Counted from the first letter of the stretch, positions 33,434 to 45,613 are shown. The stretch: 64,000 nt of DNA from Euphorbia lathyris (GCF_963576675.1 NC_088916.1:49663001-49727000), one strand, 5' to 3'. Notes: generated from the letters alone by a model not told the origin. Program-made: numbers and translations.

Positions 33434-34257
33434 TAAAGCCTGTTTATTTGGGGGAAAATATTGTGTTCTGAAAAATTTTATGCAAGGAAAATATTGTGCA
33501 GAAAAATAAAATATTTTCTTATGTCTGGCAACAACAATGGAAAATATTTTTCGGTGTTTGGCTACAACACTAGAAAATATTGTTAAAAACACAAAAAATG
33601 AGAAAATACGAAAATCATGAAAAGTAAAAAAAATATTAAAAACATGGAAACCATGGAAAAAAAGTGGAAAAACACAGAAAAATATTTTTTCACATTTTTG
33701 GCATTTTTGTACGTTTTCTCGTGTTATTAACGTTATTGTATTTTTTTGCATTTTTTCTTCATGTTTTCGTGTTTTCACGTTTAGTTTTTCGGTTCTTCGC
33801 TCTTTCACGTTTTCTTTTTTTCGCATTTTGTTACTTTTTCGTGTTATTCACGTTTTTCGTATTTTTCAAGTTTTTGTATTTTTTACGTTTTCGTGTTTTT
33901 CGTATTTCTTCACGTTTTCGTGTTTTTTGTATAATTCAAGTTTTCTCACTTTTTCGCGTTGTTCATGTTTTGTGCTTTTTCAAGTATTTTTTTTGCGTTT
34001 TTGTGTTTGCACGTCTGTTCACCTTCTCTTATTTTTTGCGGGTTTTTTTTTTCATATTCTCGTGTTTTGTAACAGTTTCACGTTATTCATGTTTTTTCAT
34101 GTTTCATATTTTTATATTTTTATATTTTTTAACGTTCTTTTTAAAAGGGTAAAATATTTTCTTTTATTTCTTCCTTCATTTTTTATTGAATTACTATTTA
34201 TTTTCCTACCCAAATAAATACTGAAAAATTGGGTTTCCTCAAACAAACCGAGCCTAA
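33434..34257. repeat. probable non-autonomous element with T-rich CGTTTT/CGTGTT core
   Basis: The left edge (GCCTGTTTATTTGGGGG) and the reverse complement of the right edge (GGCTCGGTTTGTTTGAGG) are similar. Inside, 33680-34140 is a low-complexity tract of TTTTTCGTGTTTTTCACG words. I could not find a target-site duplication. Long ORFs here (33664-34152, 33828-34217, 33389-33826) are low-complexity artefacts rich in Phe, Val and Leu. Confidence 0.45.
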
Positions 34258-34579
34258 ATGTATCATTAGAGTGAAAATAGATTACAGAGACACAAAAGAT
34301 CACCAACTTTGTGAGAAAAGAAGGGGGAATAATAAAATTATATTAAAATATACAGCCACTTGTTATTCTCTGAAATTATTTAATGCTGCTCGGTTAGATA
34401 GTCTGTTCCCGATAACTTATTTATTAAAAAAAAAAAAAAAGGAAAAAAACAATATATATTAGCTTCACTGCAACTGCAAAAAAACTCTGATAAAACTCCC
34501 ACTCTATTCACTCTTCACTCTTCCCTTTTATCTTCCCCATCCCTCTGCTCTGCTCCTCCTTCCACATTTTTCACTTCCC

Positions 34580-34588
34580 TTTAAATAC
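34580..34588 (+). promoter_or_regulatory. probable TATA box of the bHLH gene
   Basis: TTTAAATAC about 50 bp before the start codon, followed by a CT-rich leader (ACTCTCTCTCTCTCTCCC near 34613-34630). Spacing would place the transcript start about 25 bp before the ATG. Confidence 0.5.
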
Positions 34589-34636
34589 TTCTCCTCACCT
34601 TATCCTCCACATAACTCTCTCTCTCTCCCTTAAACC

Positions 34637-35299
34637 ATGGAAATTGATCACTTCAAGTCTGCTTCATCATCAGAAGATCAGATGGAGATGATGATGATGA
34701 TGGATAAATTCCCCGATTTCTATGCTCAACCTGAATTCACCGGTGCAATTCTCGATTCCTCACCTTCTTTTCTCAATTCTCCCTCTAATTTTCAATTTCA
34801 TAACACCAATCTTCCCGGCGAAGCTGCTTCCTCTATCTCCCCCAATCCAAACGCACAAAGATATGGAGATTTTCCTGCCTCACAGAAGAGGAATTCAATG
34901 GCGGCAATGAGGGAGATGATATTTCGTATAGCAGCAATGCAACCAATTCATATAGACCCCGAATCAGTGAAGCCGCCGAAGAGACGAAACGTGAAGATTT
35001 CAAAAGATCCTCAAAGCGTCGCTGCTCGTCATAGAAGAGAAAGGATTAGCGAGAGAATTAGAATACTTCAGAGATTAGTTCCTGGTGGTACAAAAATGGA
35101 TACTGCGTCTATGTTGGATGAGGCAATTCACTACGTTAAGTTTTTGAAAACGCAGGTGCAGTCACTGGAAAGAGCTCAGGCTAATCGGCCGACGCCGCCG
35201 TCGTCAGCGGGAGTAGGTTTCCCTATTTCGATGTCTAGCGGCAGTTATATTCCGTCGGGGAAAACAGCGTACCAGCTGCACCATCATCTTCTTAATTAA
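34637..35299 (+). CDS. HEC: HECATE-type bHLH transcription factor
   Basis: A single-exon gene of 220 codons; Arabidopsis HEC1 and HEC2 are 241 and 231 residues. It matches them through [16 protein letters not shown] (88-103), the [21 protein letters not shown] linker region (104-124) and a bHLH domain (about 126-176). In the basic region the usual E-box residues are replaced, with Gln126 and Ala130 where typical bHLHs have His and Glu, while Arg134 is kept. This is the known atypical state of the HEC/INDEHISCENT clade. The N-terminus has a five-Met run (18-22) and acidic residues. In Arabidopsis, HEC proteins act in the nucleus with SPATULA in gynoecium, meristem and auxin/cytokinin control. 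The start ATGG context, TATA box and lack of introns fit the family. I cannot tell HEC1 from HEC2 orthology. Confidence 0.93.
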   Translation: MEIDHFKSASSSEDQMEMMMMMDKFPDFYAQPEFTGAILDSSPSFLNSPSNFQFHNTNLPGEAASSISPNPNAQRYGDFPASQKRNSMAAMREMIFRIAAMQPIHIDPESVKPPKRRNVKISKDPQSVAARHRRERISERIRILQRLVPGGTKMDTASMLDEAIHYVKFLKTQVQSLERAQANRPTPPSSAGVGFPISMSSGSYIPSGKTAYQLHHHLLN

Positions 35300-37330
35300 A
35301 CTAGGGTAAGTGAAATTAATGTTAATGGGGTTGTAAAAATGATTTTAATTTGAGTTTTTGTCATTGTTCCCCAATACTGCCTCATCTTAGGGTATCCTGT
35401 AATTCTTGTTTTATTGTTGCTAATAATTATAATAGCTGAACAGGAAAACCTAACTGTTCAAAGTTTCTAGATGAATATTTTAAAAATGAAGTTTATATTT
35501 GAGAAATCTTTTTAGTGACGTATGTTAGCTAAAAATGGTTAGGAGAGAAGCCACTGTTTGATGATTTCATGGCGTAAGTAATTCTAACAAACGGAAATTG
35601 AAGAATATGTGACGATTCTAAGTATTAAACAGACAATTGAATTATTGATGAAAGAAAACAGAAAATGACATGATAATATTTTTTCTTATCTCTAGTCTGG
35701 AGAAATTTTATTATTCATTTTGTTTCTAGATTAAATTAATAATTTAATGTTATATTTTGTTATTCAAATATTTTAAAATCTAGAATGAATATTATATAAA
35801 ATGTAAATTATTGGTTTGATGCACTGAAAATATAGTGATGAGTTGATGAAAAACAGAAAGAAAAGAAATGATGAAAAGAGTGGGATTGACAGAGTGTGCA
35901 AATAAGGTTAGTACGATTTGACAAGAAAATCTAGAAATGGGTTCTTTACAGGTAGCTAGCTAGACCCATTTGGTTCCTCTTGGTTGCTACATAATAAGAA
36001 TAATTGCATAGCCTACTTCTTCCACACAATAATATTAATCAATCCAAATAACCAGATCTATATTACCATATCAATCCCTAAATATAATTCTTTTTTCTTC
36101 ATTTGCATTTTACATTATTTTCTACAATTGAGTTTTACCATAACCACAGTATTATTATTATTTTTACACAACGGTATGAAAGGAGTTCTACCTATAATTA
36201 ATTTCAGAATTGTGTTTTTTCAGAAATAAATTTATAATTTTCCATTGAGCCAAATATGTGTGATTATAGACGAAATTCTTTTATTTTTCAATGAAAAAGC
36301 ATAAAAACACTCGTATAAAGAGATAAACCATAATAATTCATGTAGAAAGACAGATCACGACCATCCATATAACTGGGAGATATAAAATAAAAAAATAAAA
36401 AAATCAAATAAAATAGAAATTATCGAACGTACCACACTGGTAGATAAGATTATGCAACAAAAATAAACCAACCAAATAAAATAAATAAGAGGTTTATGTT
36501 CTAGCTAGCTAGAAGAAAACCCTAATAATTTGATGAAGAACTTGAGAGTATTTTTTTCACCAGTAGGGTTTTTTGTTGAATTTTATTTTTTAGAGGTTTT
36601 AGATAAGCAGAGTATTTAAATTCAGAAAATGTATAGCTGCATGTAATCTCATGTTTATCTGTTAATTATAATGAATAGAGATGGAGTAACATTTTTTTAT
36701 GTTTAAATGTTAGCATATTTTAAAATTATGATAGAATGTACATAAGGGACGAAAAAGAGGTACAGTTTTTTTGAAAAAGAAGGGCAAAGTTTGATGAGGG
36801 AAAAATCGAAAGGGAATTCCAATTGTCTCTGCTCAGAGAGAGAAAATGAATTTTATTATATTTAGAGAAAGAAAAAGGAAAGGAGAAAGAGAAAGGGAAT
36901 GAATGCATGAGAAAGACACGTGAAAGACTGACAAAGCGGTGGGCTTCTTTTTTTGCAAATGTGGCAAAACGATGACGTTATTGTCCGCCAGCAGCATGTT
37001 AGCACGTGAAACTCAATCTACTTGGTCAACGCTTTTGTCTCTTTTCCCTTACGTGGCACTCCACCTCAACCATTTTCCATCTTTATTTCATTATATCAAA
37101 CTGCTAAAAGCCCAATCCATATAATGTATCCATTACTATTCTATTCTATTCACAATATTTATTTATAGCTGGTTATTTATAACACAGCCCCGGCTTGAAT
37201 CATGGGTGTAATGTGTTAATGTAAAAGTTTACCATGCATTATTAAACGTTTTGATAAATGAGAGAAAATGATATGTGGGGTGTAGGGTGCTTTATAATAA
37301 AGATATATGTATATGTTTGTTATGTGTTTT
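35300..37330. other. intergenic DNA downstream of the bHLH gene
   Basis: No further gene is recognised. There is a CACGTG G-box core near 36916-36921 and AT-rich sequence with small ORFs that look random (35984-36229, 36939-37124). Confidence 0.6.
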
Positions 37331-38363
37331 AGAGGTGTCAAGTCTCGAACAAGCATTCAAAAGTCCCCAACAACGATTTGGAGCAAGTGTATCCAACCGT
37401 ATCAAGTAATAATCCAGTAAGGACCGAATGTCAAATCCATGAGAGTTATTGTTAAGAAAACATCTTCCTAATAAACTTCCTTATTGTTTAGGCTAAAATG
37501 AAGTTGATTGTGAATTTAAGTTTCACTACTCCTACTCCAATTCTAATGTGAGATAGATTTTCAGCATGGCTTATCTAACAAGTGCGAATGGAATGGATTA
37601 CAGTAAGATTGATTCAAAAATGTGTTCTAAAGTTCTATCTTAGTTTTATGCAAACACTTATATATTGGTTTAATTCTAATCTCACCAACCTCTTTCAAGA
37701 GAAAATCAACCCTTTTTACTACTAGGGAATAGTCAAACCTAAACTCAGAAACTAAGGATCCATAAGTACTCGTAAGGTTGTCAAGCTTACAATTTATGAA
37801 GGTACTAACCCATATAGGGACTCATATATCAATTTGGATTAAAGGTAACATGATTTAGATACAACTAGATTAGGAAAAAACAAGGATAAAGATTAAACAA
37901 AAAAAAATTAGCAAATTCTGAAATCAAAATATGCATTGATATAATATGAACATGAACATTCAAAAGTAACAATCATACTAGCTAAGTTAATCCAAGTACT
38001 ATAGGTCCGAAGAGAAGAGAAATTTGTCATTAAAGCATTTGCTAACCTGATACTACGTTCTGATGATATGAACACTCGAGGACGCTTTGCACGTTACCGA
38101 AGGGACGACATCATTTTTGAAAGTGGAATGATCAATGGAGGATTGAACGTCTAGCTAAGGGTGACAATTACAGAATACAATATCTAAAAATCTGAATGCT
38201 TAGAATGAATTCTGAGTGGTTATTTATGGGAAAAACTATGCCTTATTGGTGAAATGGTAAATAAAATACAATTGAAATTACAGTTAAAATCTTGGAAAAA
38301 TGGGCCAACACATTGAGTTGCATAAGGAAAGTGGCTTATTGGGTTTGGTTCCTTGATTGTTCG

Positions 38364-39687
38364 TGTTTAAAAACCTTTCCACATGATTTTGATTTGACAA
38401 AATTATTTAAGTAATGATAAAAGTATTCTAACACATTAAATTTAAATGCTTTGATTTATTACACTAATGTGTTTGTTCAATGTTGAGTTTAATTGTGTAT
38501 AAGACATTGAGATTAAAAAGCCCAAAGGCCCATAAAGTGGAAGTCAAGCCCAAGTCAACACATCAAGATCATTCGGCTCAAGAGTCCAAAACGAAGTCGT
38601 ATCAACTAAAACGACGACTCAGCAAGAGAAGGATCGAGAAGCCTTCGTGGCAAAAGCTTCAAGAAGAAGCTGTTGAGTTGGACGACAAAGCAGTCTGGAC
38701 AGCGGCAGGCAATGTTCAACTTCTAGACAAAGAATTTCTACTTTGAAAAAAGTTCAGAAGGCGCAGAAAACTGTCTCGTGGACTTTTCCTTAAATGTCGA
38801 AACATTTTGCCGAAGACTGACGAAGACAGAAGATGCGTGAATCCTATTGGCCAACGACGCTGAGCACGCCCAGAGTGACAACGACAGGAAGCCGTTTCCC
38901 TCCAACGGTTATTTCGAAATTCGAAATGACCAGGTGCCTCAAGTGTCACTATATAAAGGCCATCCATTTGCTTCAATCGATGCAGAACTTCAATTAGTCA
39001 AAACGCTGACCAAATTCATACTCGAAGATTCTGTGAGAAAAGCAAAGCAAATACCTTACACCAATTTCCATATTATTGTGTAAAAGTCTGGAGTGATTTC
39101 CAATCATCTAAAGTGTCTTAGCAATCGTTGTTTAGGACAAACACTTTATCATTTCTAGAAGAATAGAAAGGAGAGGCTGAGTACTCGGTTATAGTACTCA
39201 GCATAGATATAGGAGTGAGTAGAGGTATAGAGGAAGGTACTCTTGTTATACTCAGCTTCTATTTGTAAAAGGTTTCGTGCTCTACCTTTAAAGAGCTCAG
39301 TAGAGAATTCAAAAAGCTCGGAACGAGTTCCGGGGACTGGACGTAGGCGGAGAGGCCGAACCAGGATATGTCTGCTGAGTAATATCTTTCCAACCCTTAA
39401 ACTCCTTTAATATATATTGCTTGCTATGAAAAACTGACTAAGTAAAGAGCTCACGCTGAGTTAAGTTTACTAAGAAGCTGAGTTCAGAAATAGACTCTAA
39501 GTGCTATTTCCTGACTCAAGTAAAGAAGCAGACTTAGTCACAAGTTGACTAAGCTTGTGCCTTGAATCTACTTAGTGACGCTGTGTAATCATTTTCATAG
39601 GACAAGAAGTCAGCCTTAACGGACAAAATTTTAAATAGTTCCTATCCCCCCCTTGGAACTAACTTGTCACGTTATAAGGGACCAACA
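38364..39687 (+). mobile_element. solo LTR of a SIRE/Maximus-like copia element
   Basis: 1324 bp, from TGTTTAAAAACC to GGGACCAACA, flanked by the perfect 5-bp duplication GTTCG (38359-38363 and 39688-39692). A TATA box TATATAAAG lies at 38950-38958, and the distal part has 'gactggacgtaggcggagag' and CCCCCCTTGGAAC words typical of the 3' half of such LTRs. No primer-binding site or internal region follows, so it results from LTR-LTR recombination. ORFs at 38480-38746 and 38847-39083 are chance frames. Confidence 0.85.
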
Positions 39688-40245
39688 GTTCGTAGTGCTC
39701 ACTTTCGACATGTGGAGCTTAGCAACATGACATGTTGCGATATGATTTTTGATTTTTGTGGCATTGGGGTGCTTAAGTTTAACACTCCGTGTTACTAAAA
39801 GGAACACGTCATGTTGTGGGAGAATTCTGTAATGCTTTCATGGAGACTAACTTAACACACTGTGTTGCTGAAGTGAAAATAGCAAGTTGCCTAGTTAAGT
39901 AGACGACACATGGACAATTTTAAACAATCTTCCTTCAAATATTTCTCAACCAAAAATCTACAAAAATATCCCAAAATCCTTCTAAGTTTGAATTAATAAG
40001 CAATCATCTTTAACCATAAATCAAATATTTATTTAAAGCTTAAATTTTAAAATAAAATCTACTAGCTAACAATTTTAATTAAATTAAAAGCTTAAATTGA
40101 AAATGTCCTAACTAATTAATCAATTAACACTTAAACCCAATTTAAAGACAGCCAATTATAGGAAATAAAATACCGAAAATCTTAATACAAGGTTGACTAA
40201 AAACTGAAAGTATATGAAATTAACTGAAAAGGGTTGAAATTAAGC

Positions 40246-41060
40246 CTAAAAGCTATAACATCAATATCAAGGAGCCAAGGGGAACTTGCTGGCCAACATG
40301 GAGCACGGTGCCATCCTCTTTGCTATTACTTGTCACCAAATCTGGAAGTGGAGGAATGAAGAATTATTTGCGGGTAAGACTGTCCTTATTCCTGATTTAC
40401 TGTTTTCTTCTCGAAGAAGCTCTTTGTTATTACTAAAAGCTTTGAAAGAGATTCCCTTGTTCGCCCCTCCCCGGATAAAGAGATCCTGCTAGTTGGCTGG
40501 AGTAAGCCTAGAGAAGGGTTTGCTAAGTTGAATACTGATGGCTCCTGCCTTAGCAATGGCAGAATTGCTGCTGGAGGAGTTCTTCGGGATGCTGGTGGCA
40601 ATTGGATGGCGGGGTTTACCCATAACTTGGGGACGGGCTCCTCCTTTTCTGCGGAGCTCTGGGGTATCTTGTCAGGTATTAAACTCGCCATTCGCATGGG
40701 TGTTAAAAAGCTCTCGGTGGAATCTGATAATCTGGAGGCTATTAACAGGATTTCAGATAGCCAGGCTGTTTGTCTGAAGAGCCAGAATCTCATCAAAGCT
40801 ATTTTGAGGCTTCGTCCTGCCTTTGAGTATCTTAATTTCTCCCATATTTTTAGGGAGCAAAACCGCGTGGCGGATCGCTTAGCAGCTGCTGGGCATGGGA
40901 GAATGTTAGGTGTTTCTACCCTCTCTGTTCCTCCTTCTTTTCTTTTGCCTTCTCTCCTAGAGGATAGGATTGGGGTCAGCCTTCCTAGACTGATCCCGGT
41001 GTAGGTTTTTTGTTGGTTTTGTTTTTTTTCCTTTCCTTTCTTACCAAAAAAAAAATATAT
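40246..41060 (+). mobile_element. 5'-truncated LINE tail
   Basis: The 3' part of an L1-like LINE with an A10 tail (41046-41055). A possible 7-bp duplication ATTAAGC occurs before (40239-40245) and after (41061-41067). It encodes only the RNase H region and lies within the old Athila-like LTR. Confidence 0.75.
40286..41004 (+). pseudogene. LINE RNase H domain (third LINE copy)
   Basis: The first frame (40286-40492) has ILFAITCHQIWKWRNEELF, the usual linker between zf-RVT and RNase H. The main frame (40528-41004, 158 codons) holds LNTDGSC (first Asp), SAELWGILSGI (Glu), VESDNLEAI (second Asp) and FREQNRVADRLA, so all the main catalytic acids are present. A frame change separates the two parts near 40490. 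The minus-strand ORF 40386-41069 is its antisense shadow. Confidence 0.85.
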
Positions 41061-41180
41061 ATTAAGCACAAATTAAATACAAAATATGCATTTCACTCAA
41101 ATTATCAATAAAAATAGCTCAAAATAAGCTAAAAGACCCCAAAATCAGTACGAAATAATAGGGATTTTACATGTCTATCA

Positions 41181-42049
41181 GAGAATTTATGTATAATCAA
41201 TCAATTTTGTGTGTATGTAGCCTTTAAGAGCTAATCTTTCTTTATAACATTCCAATTATCCATCAATTTTTAATTTTATCTGGAAAACCCATCCACAACC
41301 GATCGGAACTTTTTGATATGGCAAATCTACTAGTTCTTGAGCCGACATCTCTGCTCTCATGCATCTTGGCAAACATATTCCTTGCTTGCCTGTTTATGAG
41401 TCTTAGGTTCTTCTTGAATAGAAAGCTCAAGGAATAATGCTTGTGTGCTTCAGAAAAACAAACATAGGACAACAGTTTCTAGAAGATATCTGTATTTTTC
41501 AAGCTCTCAAGATTTTACAATTTAGGAGGGTTAAATGCACCATTTGTCATTGAACTTACATGATTGTCTCAAAATGGTCACTTAACTTCAATTTGTCTCA
41601 ATAAAATCACTCAATTTTGAGTTTTGTCTCAATTAGGTCACTACGATGATTTCAGTGATTAAAATGGATCATAATGATGATATGGGCGGCACATCAACAT
41701 AAGTCAACTCAGATCTCTGATCGAAACGACACATAGAATCCACATATATGCCACAAGGCAACCACATGTCGATTAATTTTATTAAAAAAAACAAAACTTA
41801 ATTTTTTTTTCATAACAATAACCAACACGTGGCTGTCCCTTGTCGTTTCCCAGTATTCTTCTTAGGAGGCATCCTTCATAAATATTGATAGGTAAAAATG
41901 ATGAAATTGAGTTAGTAACTGAAAGTGAGCAAGAAAATAAATAAATAAATAAATAATTACTAATGGAATAAAAAAAAAGTAAAGCATGAATAACAAGCTA
42001 AATTAAAAAGTTTTAATTTTTTTTTTGGCTAAGCATAAATAAAAGTTTC
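41181..42049. other. intergenic DNA with one repeat arm
   Basis: No gene is visible. At 41523-41660 a segment beginning GGGTTAAATGCACC with repeated 'aaaatggtcacttaac'-like phrases resembles one arm of the MITE family seen at 56510-57000. Its partner arm is absent. Confidence 0.55.
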
Positions 42050-43559
42050 CATTTGGCGTGCCAAAAATTGTTAGCGTTACTAATAAATTTTGGTAAAGTA
42101 AAGTGGGACGGAAAAAAAAAATGAGTCGTGTTATAAGAAAAAGGGTATTGAAATTTTTGGCAAAGTTTAAATAAAAGGTCCCACTGGACGTACCAAAAAT
42201 TCTTAGCGATATTTTACGAATATGCTAATTTTCAACTTTGTCACGCGTGGTTAGGGTGCGAGCGTTCCAGAGAAAATATTTCTCAATTAAAATAGACGGT
42301 TAAGTTTATGGAATTGCGTACCAAAACTTGAAATCTAATAAAACGATCGGCGAGGGACGCAAGGATTGAAATAGTCCCTCTTGGGCCTATAGCGCTGTTA
42401 TAAAAACTTTGCTAGATAATTTAATTTTATTTAAGCTAATGCGAATAAGTAAAAGATGAGAAAATAAAGGAAATTAAAAGTGCGCAATTGACACGAGATT
42501 TGGAAAAAATGGTATTTATTGATATAAATATAAGTTTGAATTCATGTGTTCGAAGTAAAAGAATGAAATTGATTATAATTGAAATATTTTTATACTAAAC
42601 ATATAAATAAATCAATCGAATTGGAAAAACAAATCAATAAATAATTGAAATGCAATATCAATAAAAATTGAAATTCAACGATAAACTCGGAGCCACAATA
42701 GCTATCTCGGCTAGACGTTGAATTTGGTGTTTGCTTGAAGTCCTGAGAGCACCATGGTCGTTTGGCAAGAGCGAAAGAAAGTTTCTGATTTATAGTAGAC
42801 AAGTATGGGGCAGATTCGATCTTCAACTTCGGAGGGACCGTATGAGTGCTTATGAATGCGGAATCAAGCAAAGTAAAAAGTTGAATTGAACCTCAGGAAG
42901 TCAAGAGCAAATGTTTAGAAGGGGTTGAAGGCTAAAATAAACTTTAAATAGATGAAAACAGGTTTGAAAAATCACTGGACGAATTATGCTAAAAGCTGGA
43001 AACATAATGTCTAAAACGATTTAGGGTGCAAAGATTGGTTTGTAAACAGAGTTTCTGAACACAGAATTGGGTAAAATATGTTATATTTAACTTCAGGAAG
43101 TCAAGAACAAATTATTAGAAAGGATCGAAGGCAAAAATAGACTTTAAATAGGCGAAAATGAGTTTGGAAAATAACTGAACGAATTATAACAAAAGTTGGA
43201 AAAATTAATTTGGAAAGTGATTCTAGGAATTGAGAATTTTAGGCTTAGAAATGCTAAATTAAATGAAAAGAATTTGAAAATAAGTTACCAAAAATTTGAA
43301 TTGAAGTTAAAAGAACTAGAAAGAATGAATTTGAACTAGGAAAAATGAAAAACAAATAAAAACTAAGAACTAAACATTAGCGTTTTGGGAGGGAATTTGA
43401 TGTATTGAATGAGTAAGGATTAGAGCTATATTTATAGCATTTTGTGGTGGCATTTGAGGTAAATAATCAATCCACTACCCCTTAATTTTTCTCTCATATT
43501 TTCACCATAAATTAACACCTCATTAACTTCCTCAACTTCTACTAACCACTACTAACTTC
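42050..43559 (-). repeat. LTR-like repeat, left part (continues at 56098)
   Basis: The stretch contains 'tggcgtgccaaaaattg' and 'tggacgtaccaaaaattc' duplicated blocks, a minus-strand TATA box (GCTATAAATATAG near 43419-43431) and an internal duplication of about 200 bp (42885-43030 versus 43088-43230, sharing CAGGAAGTCAAGA). This is LTR-like. The CACTA transposon interrupts it. The lineage is uncertain. Confidence 0.4.
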
Positions 43560-43579
43560 CACTACAAGAAAAACGGTAA

Positions 43580-43800
43580 TTACCAACCAATATTTGAAAC
43601 CAAATTAAAATTGGTTGTAATATTGCAACCTGATTGGTTGTAAAGCAATATTATTGGTTGTAAAGATGAGGATTAAATTTGGAAAATACATTTGCAACTA
43701 ATACATAGTTTCAAATTTATATTGGTTGGAAAAATTCCAACCAGATTAGTTGGAAAGTAAATATTTTGGTTGCAATTAGTGAGCCCAATTTTGGGCCAAT
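43580..43800. repeat. left subterminal repeats of the CACTA element
   Basis: The word GGTTG(C/T)AA or its complement recurs many times, for example at 43614-43650, 43662 and 43760-43780. Clustered short motifs near CACTA ends are the known binding sites of TnpA-type proteins. Confidence 0.7.
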
Positions 43801-43959
43801 ATTGGCGCCAATGTTGGCGCCAATTTTATTGACAATTTTATAAATTAAATAATAAAAATAAAAAATAAAATCTTAAATTACATTAATGCCCTTAAATCAT
43901 GACCGTGAATTTTATTTGATGGGTTGATTAATTGACATCTGTAAAACTAAGCTCTTTTT

Positions 43960-44928
43960 CCCTAAACCTATTTGCAGAACCCTCAGACTCTCGGTTCCCA
44001 CTCAAATCATAAACCTTAAGCGGCTCCTTTCCTGCGATGAATACCATGCTCTCTCTTGTTCCTTCTATTTGATTAAGCGGCTCCTTCTCTTTTTCTCAAT
44101 CGCTTTAAATATGGAAATCTACAAGAAGGGTACGGTGTAAATTGCAACAGCAGGACAAAAAAACCATCCAAAGGTCGGCTAAAAAAAGTAAGTTCTTTGC
44201 TTTTCACTGTGAATTTGTGTATTTAATGTGATTTATCTAATTCCAAATAATCTGCAACATGAGGTGTGGTAATTTAGGGTTTTAGGTTTTTGTAGTGTTC
44301 TAGGTTTAGGTGTAGTAGAGTGAAGTTGAACAGAGGATTTTCTTCATAAAAGGCATGCATAAAAGTAAAGTGAGGTTAGGAGGCCATGAGGGGGGTTCAA
44401 AAGGAGACTCAGGTGCCATTGGTGTTGCCTCTGGCGACATTGGGCTCATGGCTGTGTTTAAGTTTCAGATTCAGTCCTTTTTTGTTCCTTTTTTGTGTTG
44501 TGTTTATCCTTGTTCTTTATTTAAATGCCAACAGAAACAAAGCCAGTTCAAAGCATTCTAATTGCATTTTGGACATAGACATTATGGTTGTGCTTTTCCT
44601 TCAAACACCGGAGAAATCATTTCCATTTCAAGTGATAAATTATACTTCAAATGTTTGTCAAAAGAACATCATCACCTAGTCAGTTGCTCCTTAGTTAATA
44701 ATAATATGGTATTAATGACCTATTTTTGTATACCTTTACTTCTCATGAAATTAGTTTGATATGGTGTAGGAAACAACTCATATTGGTGAAATGCACACTT
44801 GATTAGTGTTAGCTAAAGCTGTCTGTGCTTGAAAAAAGGATTCTAGTTACTTAGCATAAACTGCATAATTGCTTTTATATATTTGAGACATATCCTTCTA
44901 GTAAAAGTGCCACAAGTTAAATTTTGCA
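43960..44928 (+). other. 5' interior of the CACTA element
   Basis: A CT-rich leader-like stretch (43960-44100) and a GTAAGT donor after 44187 suggest a first exon of either the transposon's own gene or captured DNA. The 68-97 codon ORFs at 44355-44679 are not recognised. Confidence 0.45.
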
Positions 44929-45613
44929 GCTCACTTTGCAGGGCTGCTGCTATTGGCACATCATTTGGTGAAGGAATCATTGGTACACATGATGGCCTCG
45001 TGTATATGTGGGATTTATTGACAGGAAAGAAACTTGGAGCCCTGCATAAGTTTGAAGGTATACTTAAAGTCCTTAATTATGCTTCTGTCATGTGCTATTC
45101 GATAATGGTAAAATGAGTAGCATAAATTTATGCATTTTATGGGTATACAGTGATTGAGAAGTTGAATATCCAAGTTGAATAGATTGGTAACTGATTCATT
45201 TTTTTTGAATTTTATACGGTGTGCTTGTTGGGCTTATGGAGACTAATATATATAGGCCCAACTGAAGCGATGGGCCCAACTGCAGCGATTAGGATTTCAG
45301 ACGGTTAGGGTTTTAGGAGTATATATGTAACCTCTTTCTCTGTAATCCGTATCTCATTCATTATAGTGAAATATCATGGCTTGGTAGTGCCCCCAGACGT
45401 AGTCATTCTAATCGAGTGGCGAACTGGGTTAACAATTCTTGTGTGTTTGTTTTTTTTTTCGTTTATCGTAATTTCAATTATTCCTAACAGTGCTATCTAT
45501 CAGGAGGAGGTGTTTTGTGCATCCCAACAGATGATTCAGGGTTAGGTGTAATAGGTGTAGTAGATGACAAAGGTCAGTTGCTGGTTTATCAATGCCTTAA
45601 ACGGGACAATTAA
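44929..45613 (+). pseudogene. captured WD40-repeat-like host gene fragment
   Basis: Two exons joined in phase. Exon A (about 44941-45057) reads AAAIGTSFGEGIIGTHDG followed by LVYMWDLLTGKKLGAL, with the WD dipeptide of a beta-propeller blade. Exon B (45504-45613) continues GGVLCIPTDDSG, VIGVVDDKGQLLVYQ and ends at a stop. The GT donor at 45058 and AG acceptor before 45504 are intact, but the intron has been enlarged by a solo LTR. Nothing of the rest of a propeller protein is visible. CACTA elements often pick up host exons with their introns. A further exon-like piece (IFHRVKALPESCG, 46187-46233, with AG and GT borders) may belong to the same capture. Precise identity of the source gene is unknown. 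Confidence 0.65.
45226..45489 (+). mobile_element. 264-bp solo LTR (copia-like) in the captured intron
   Basis: It runs from TGTTGGGCTTATGG to ATTCCTAACA, flanked by the duplication GTGCT (45221-45225 and 45490-45494). Inside are 'gtaatccgtatctcattcat' and the phrase GCGAACTGGGTTAAC, common near the end of short copia LTRs. No internal region remains. Confidence 0.85.

Larger units (their letters stand above)
37360..41180 (-). mobile_element. old Athila-like LTR with degenerate PBS, split by later insertions
   Basis: The left edge carries a decayed primer-site-like word (GTCCCCAACAACG at 37363-37375) followed by GCAAGTGTATCCAACCGTATC, the same arrangement that starts the Athila LTR at 24790. 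The right edge ends CTATCA at 41180 after 'tcagtacgaaataataggga', similar to the end of the 26527-27165 LTR. A copia solo LTR and a LINE tail are inserted inside. The internal region of the element is lost. Boundaries are approximate. Confidence 0.5.

Noticed and set aside
33389..34217. Overlapping ORFs of 129-162 codons on both strands upstream of the bHLH gene
   Set aside because: They are Phe/Val/Leu- or Lys-rich translations of a low-complexity T-rich tract without any domain.
38480..39083. Possible small host genes at 38480-38746 and 38847-39083
   Set aside because: Both lie within a copia solo LTR bounded by a perfect TSD; the proteins have no recognisable domain.
40386..41069. 227-codon minus-strand ORF
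   Set aside because: It is antisense to a clear LINE RNase H frame on the plus strand and has no domain of its own.
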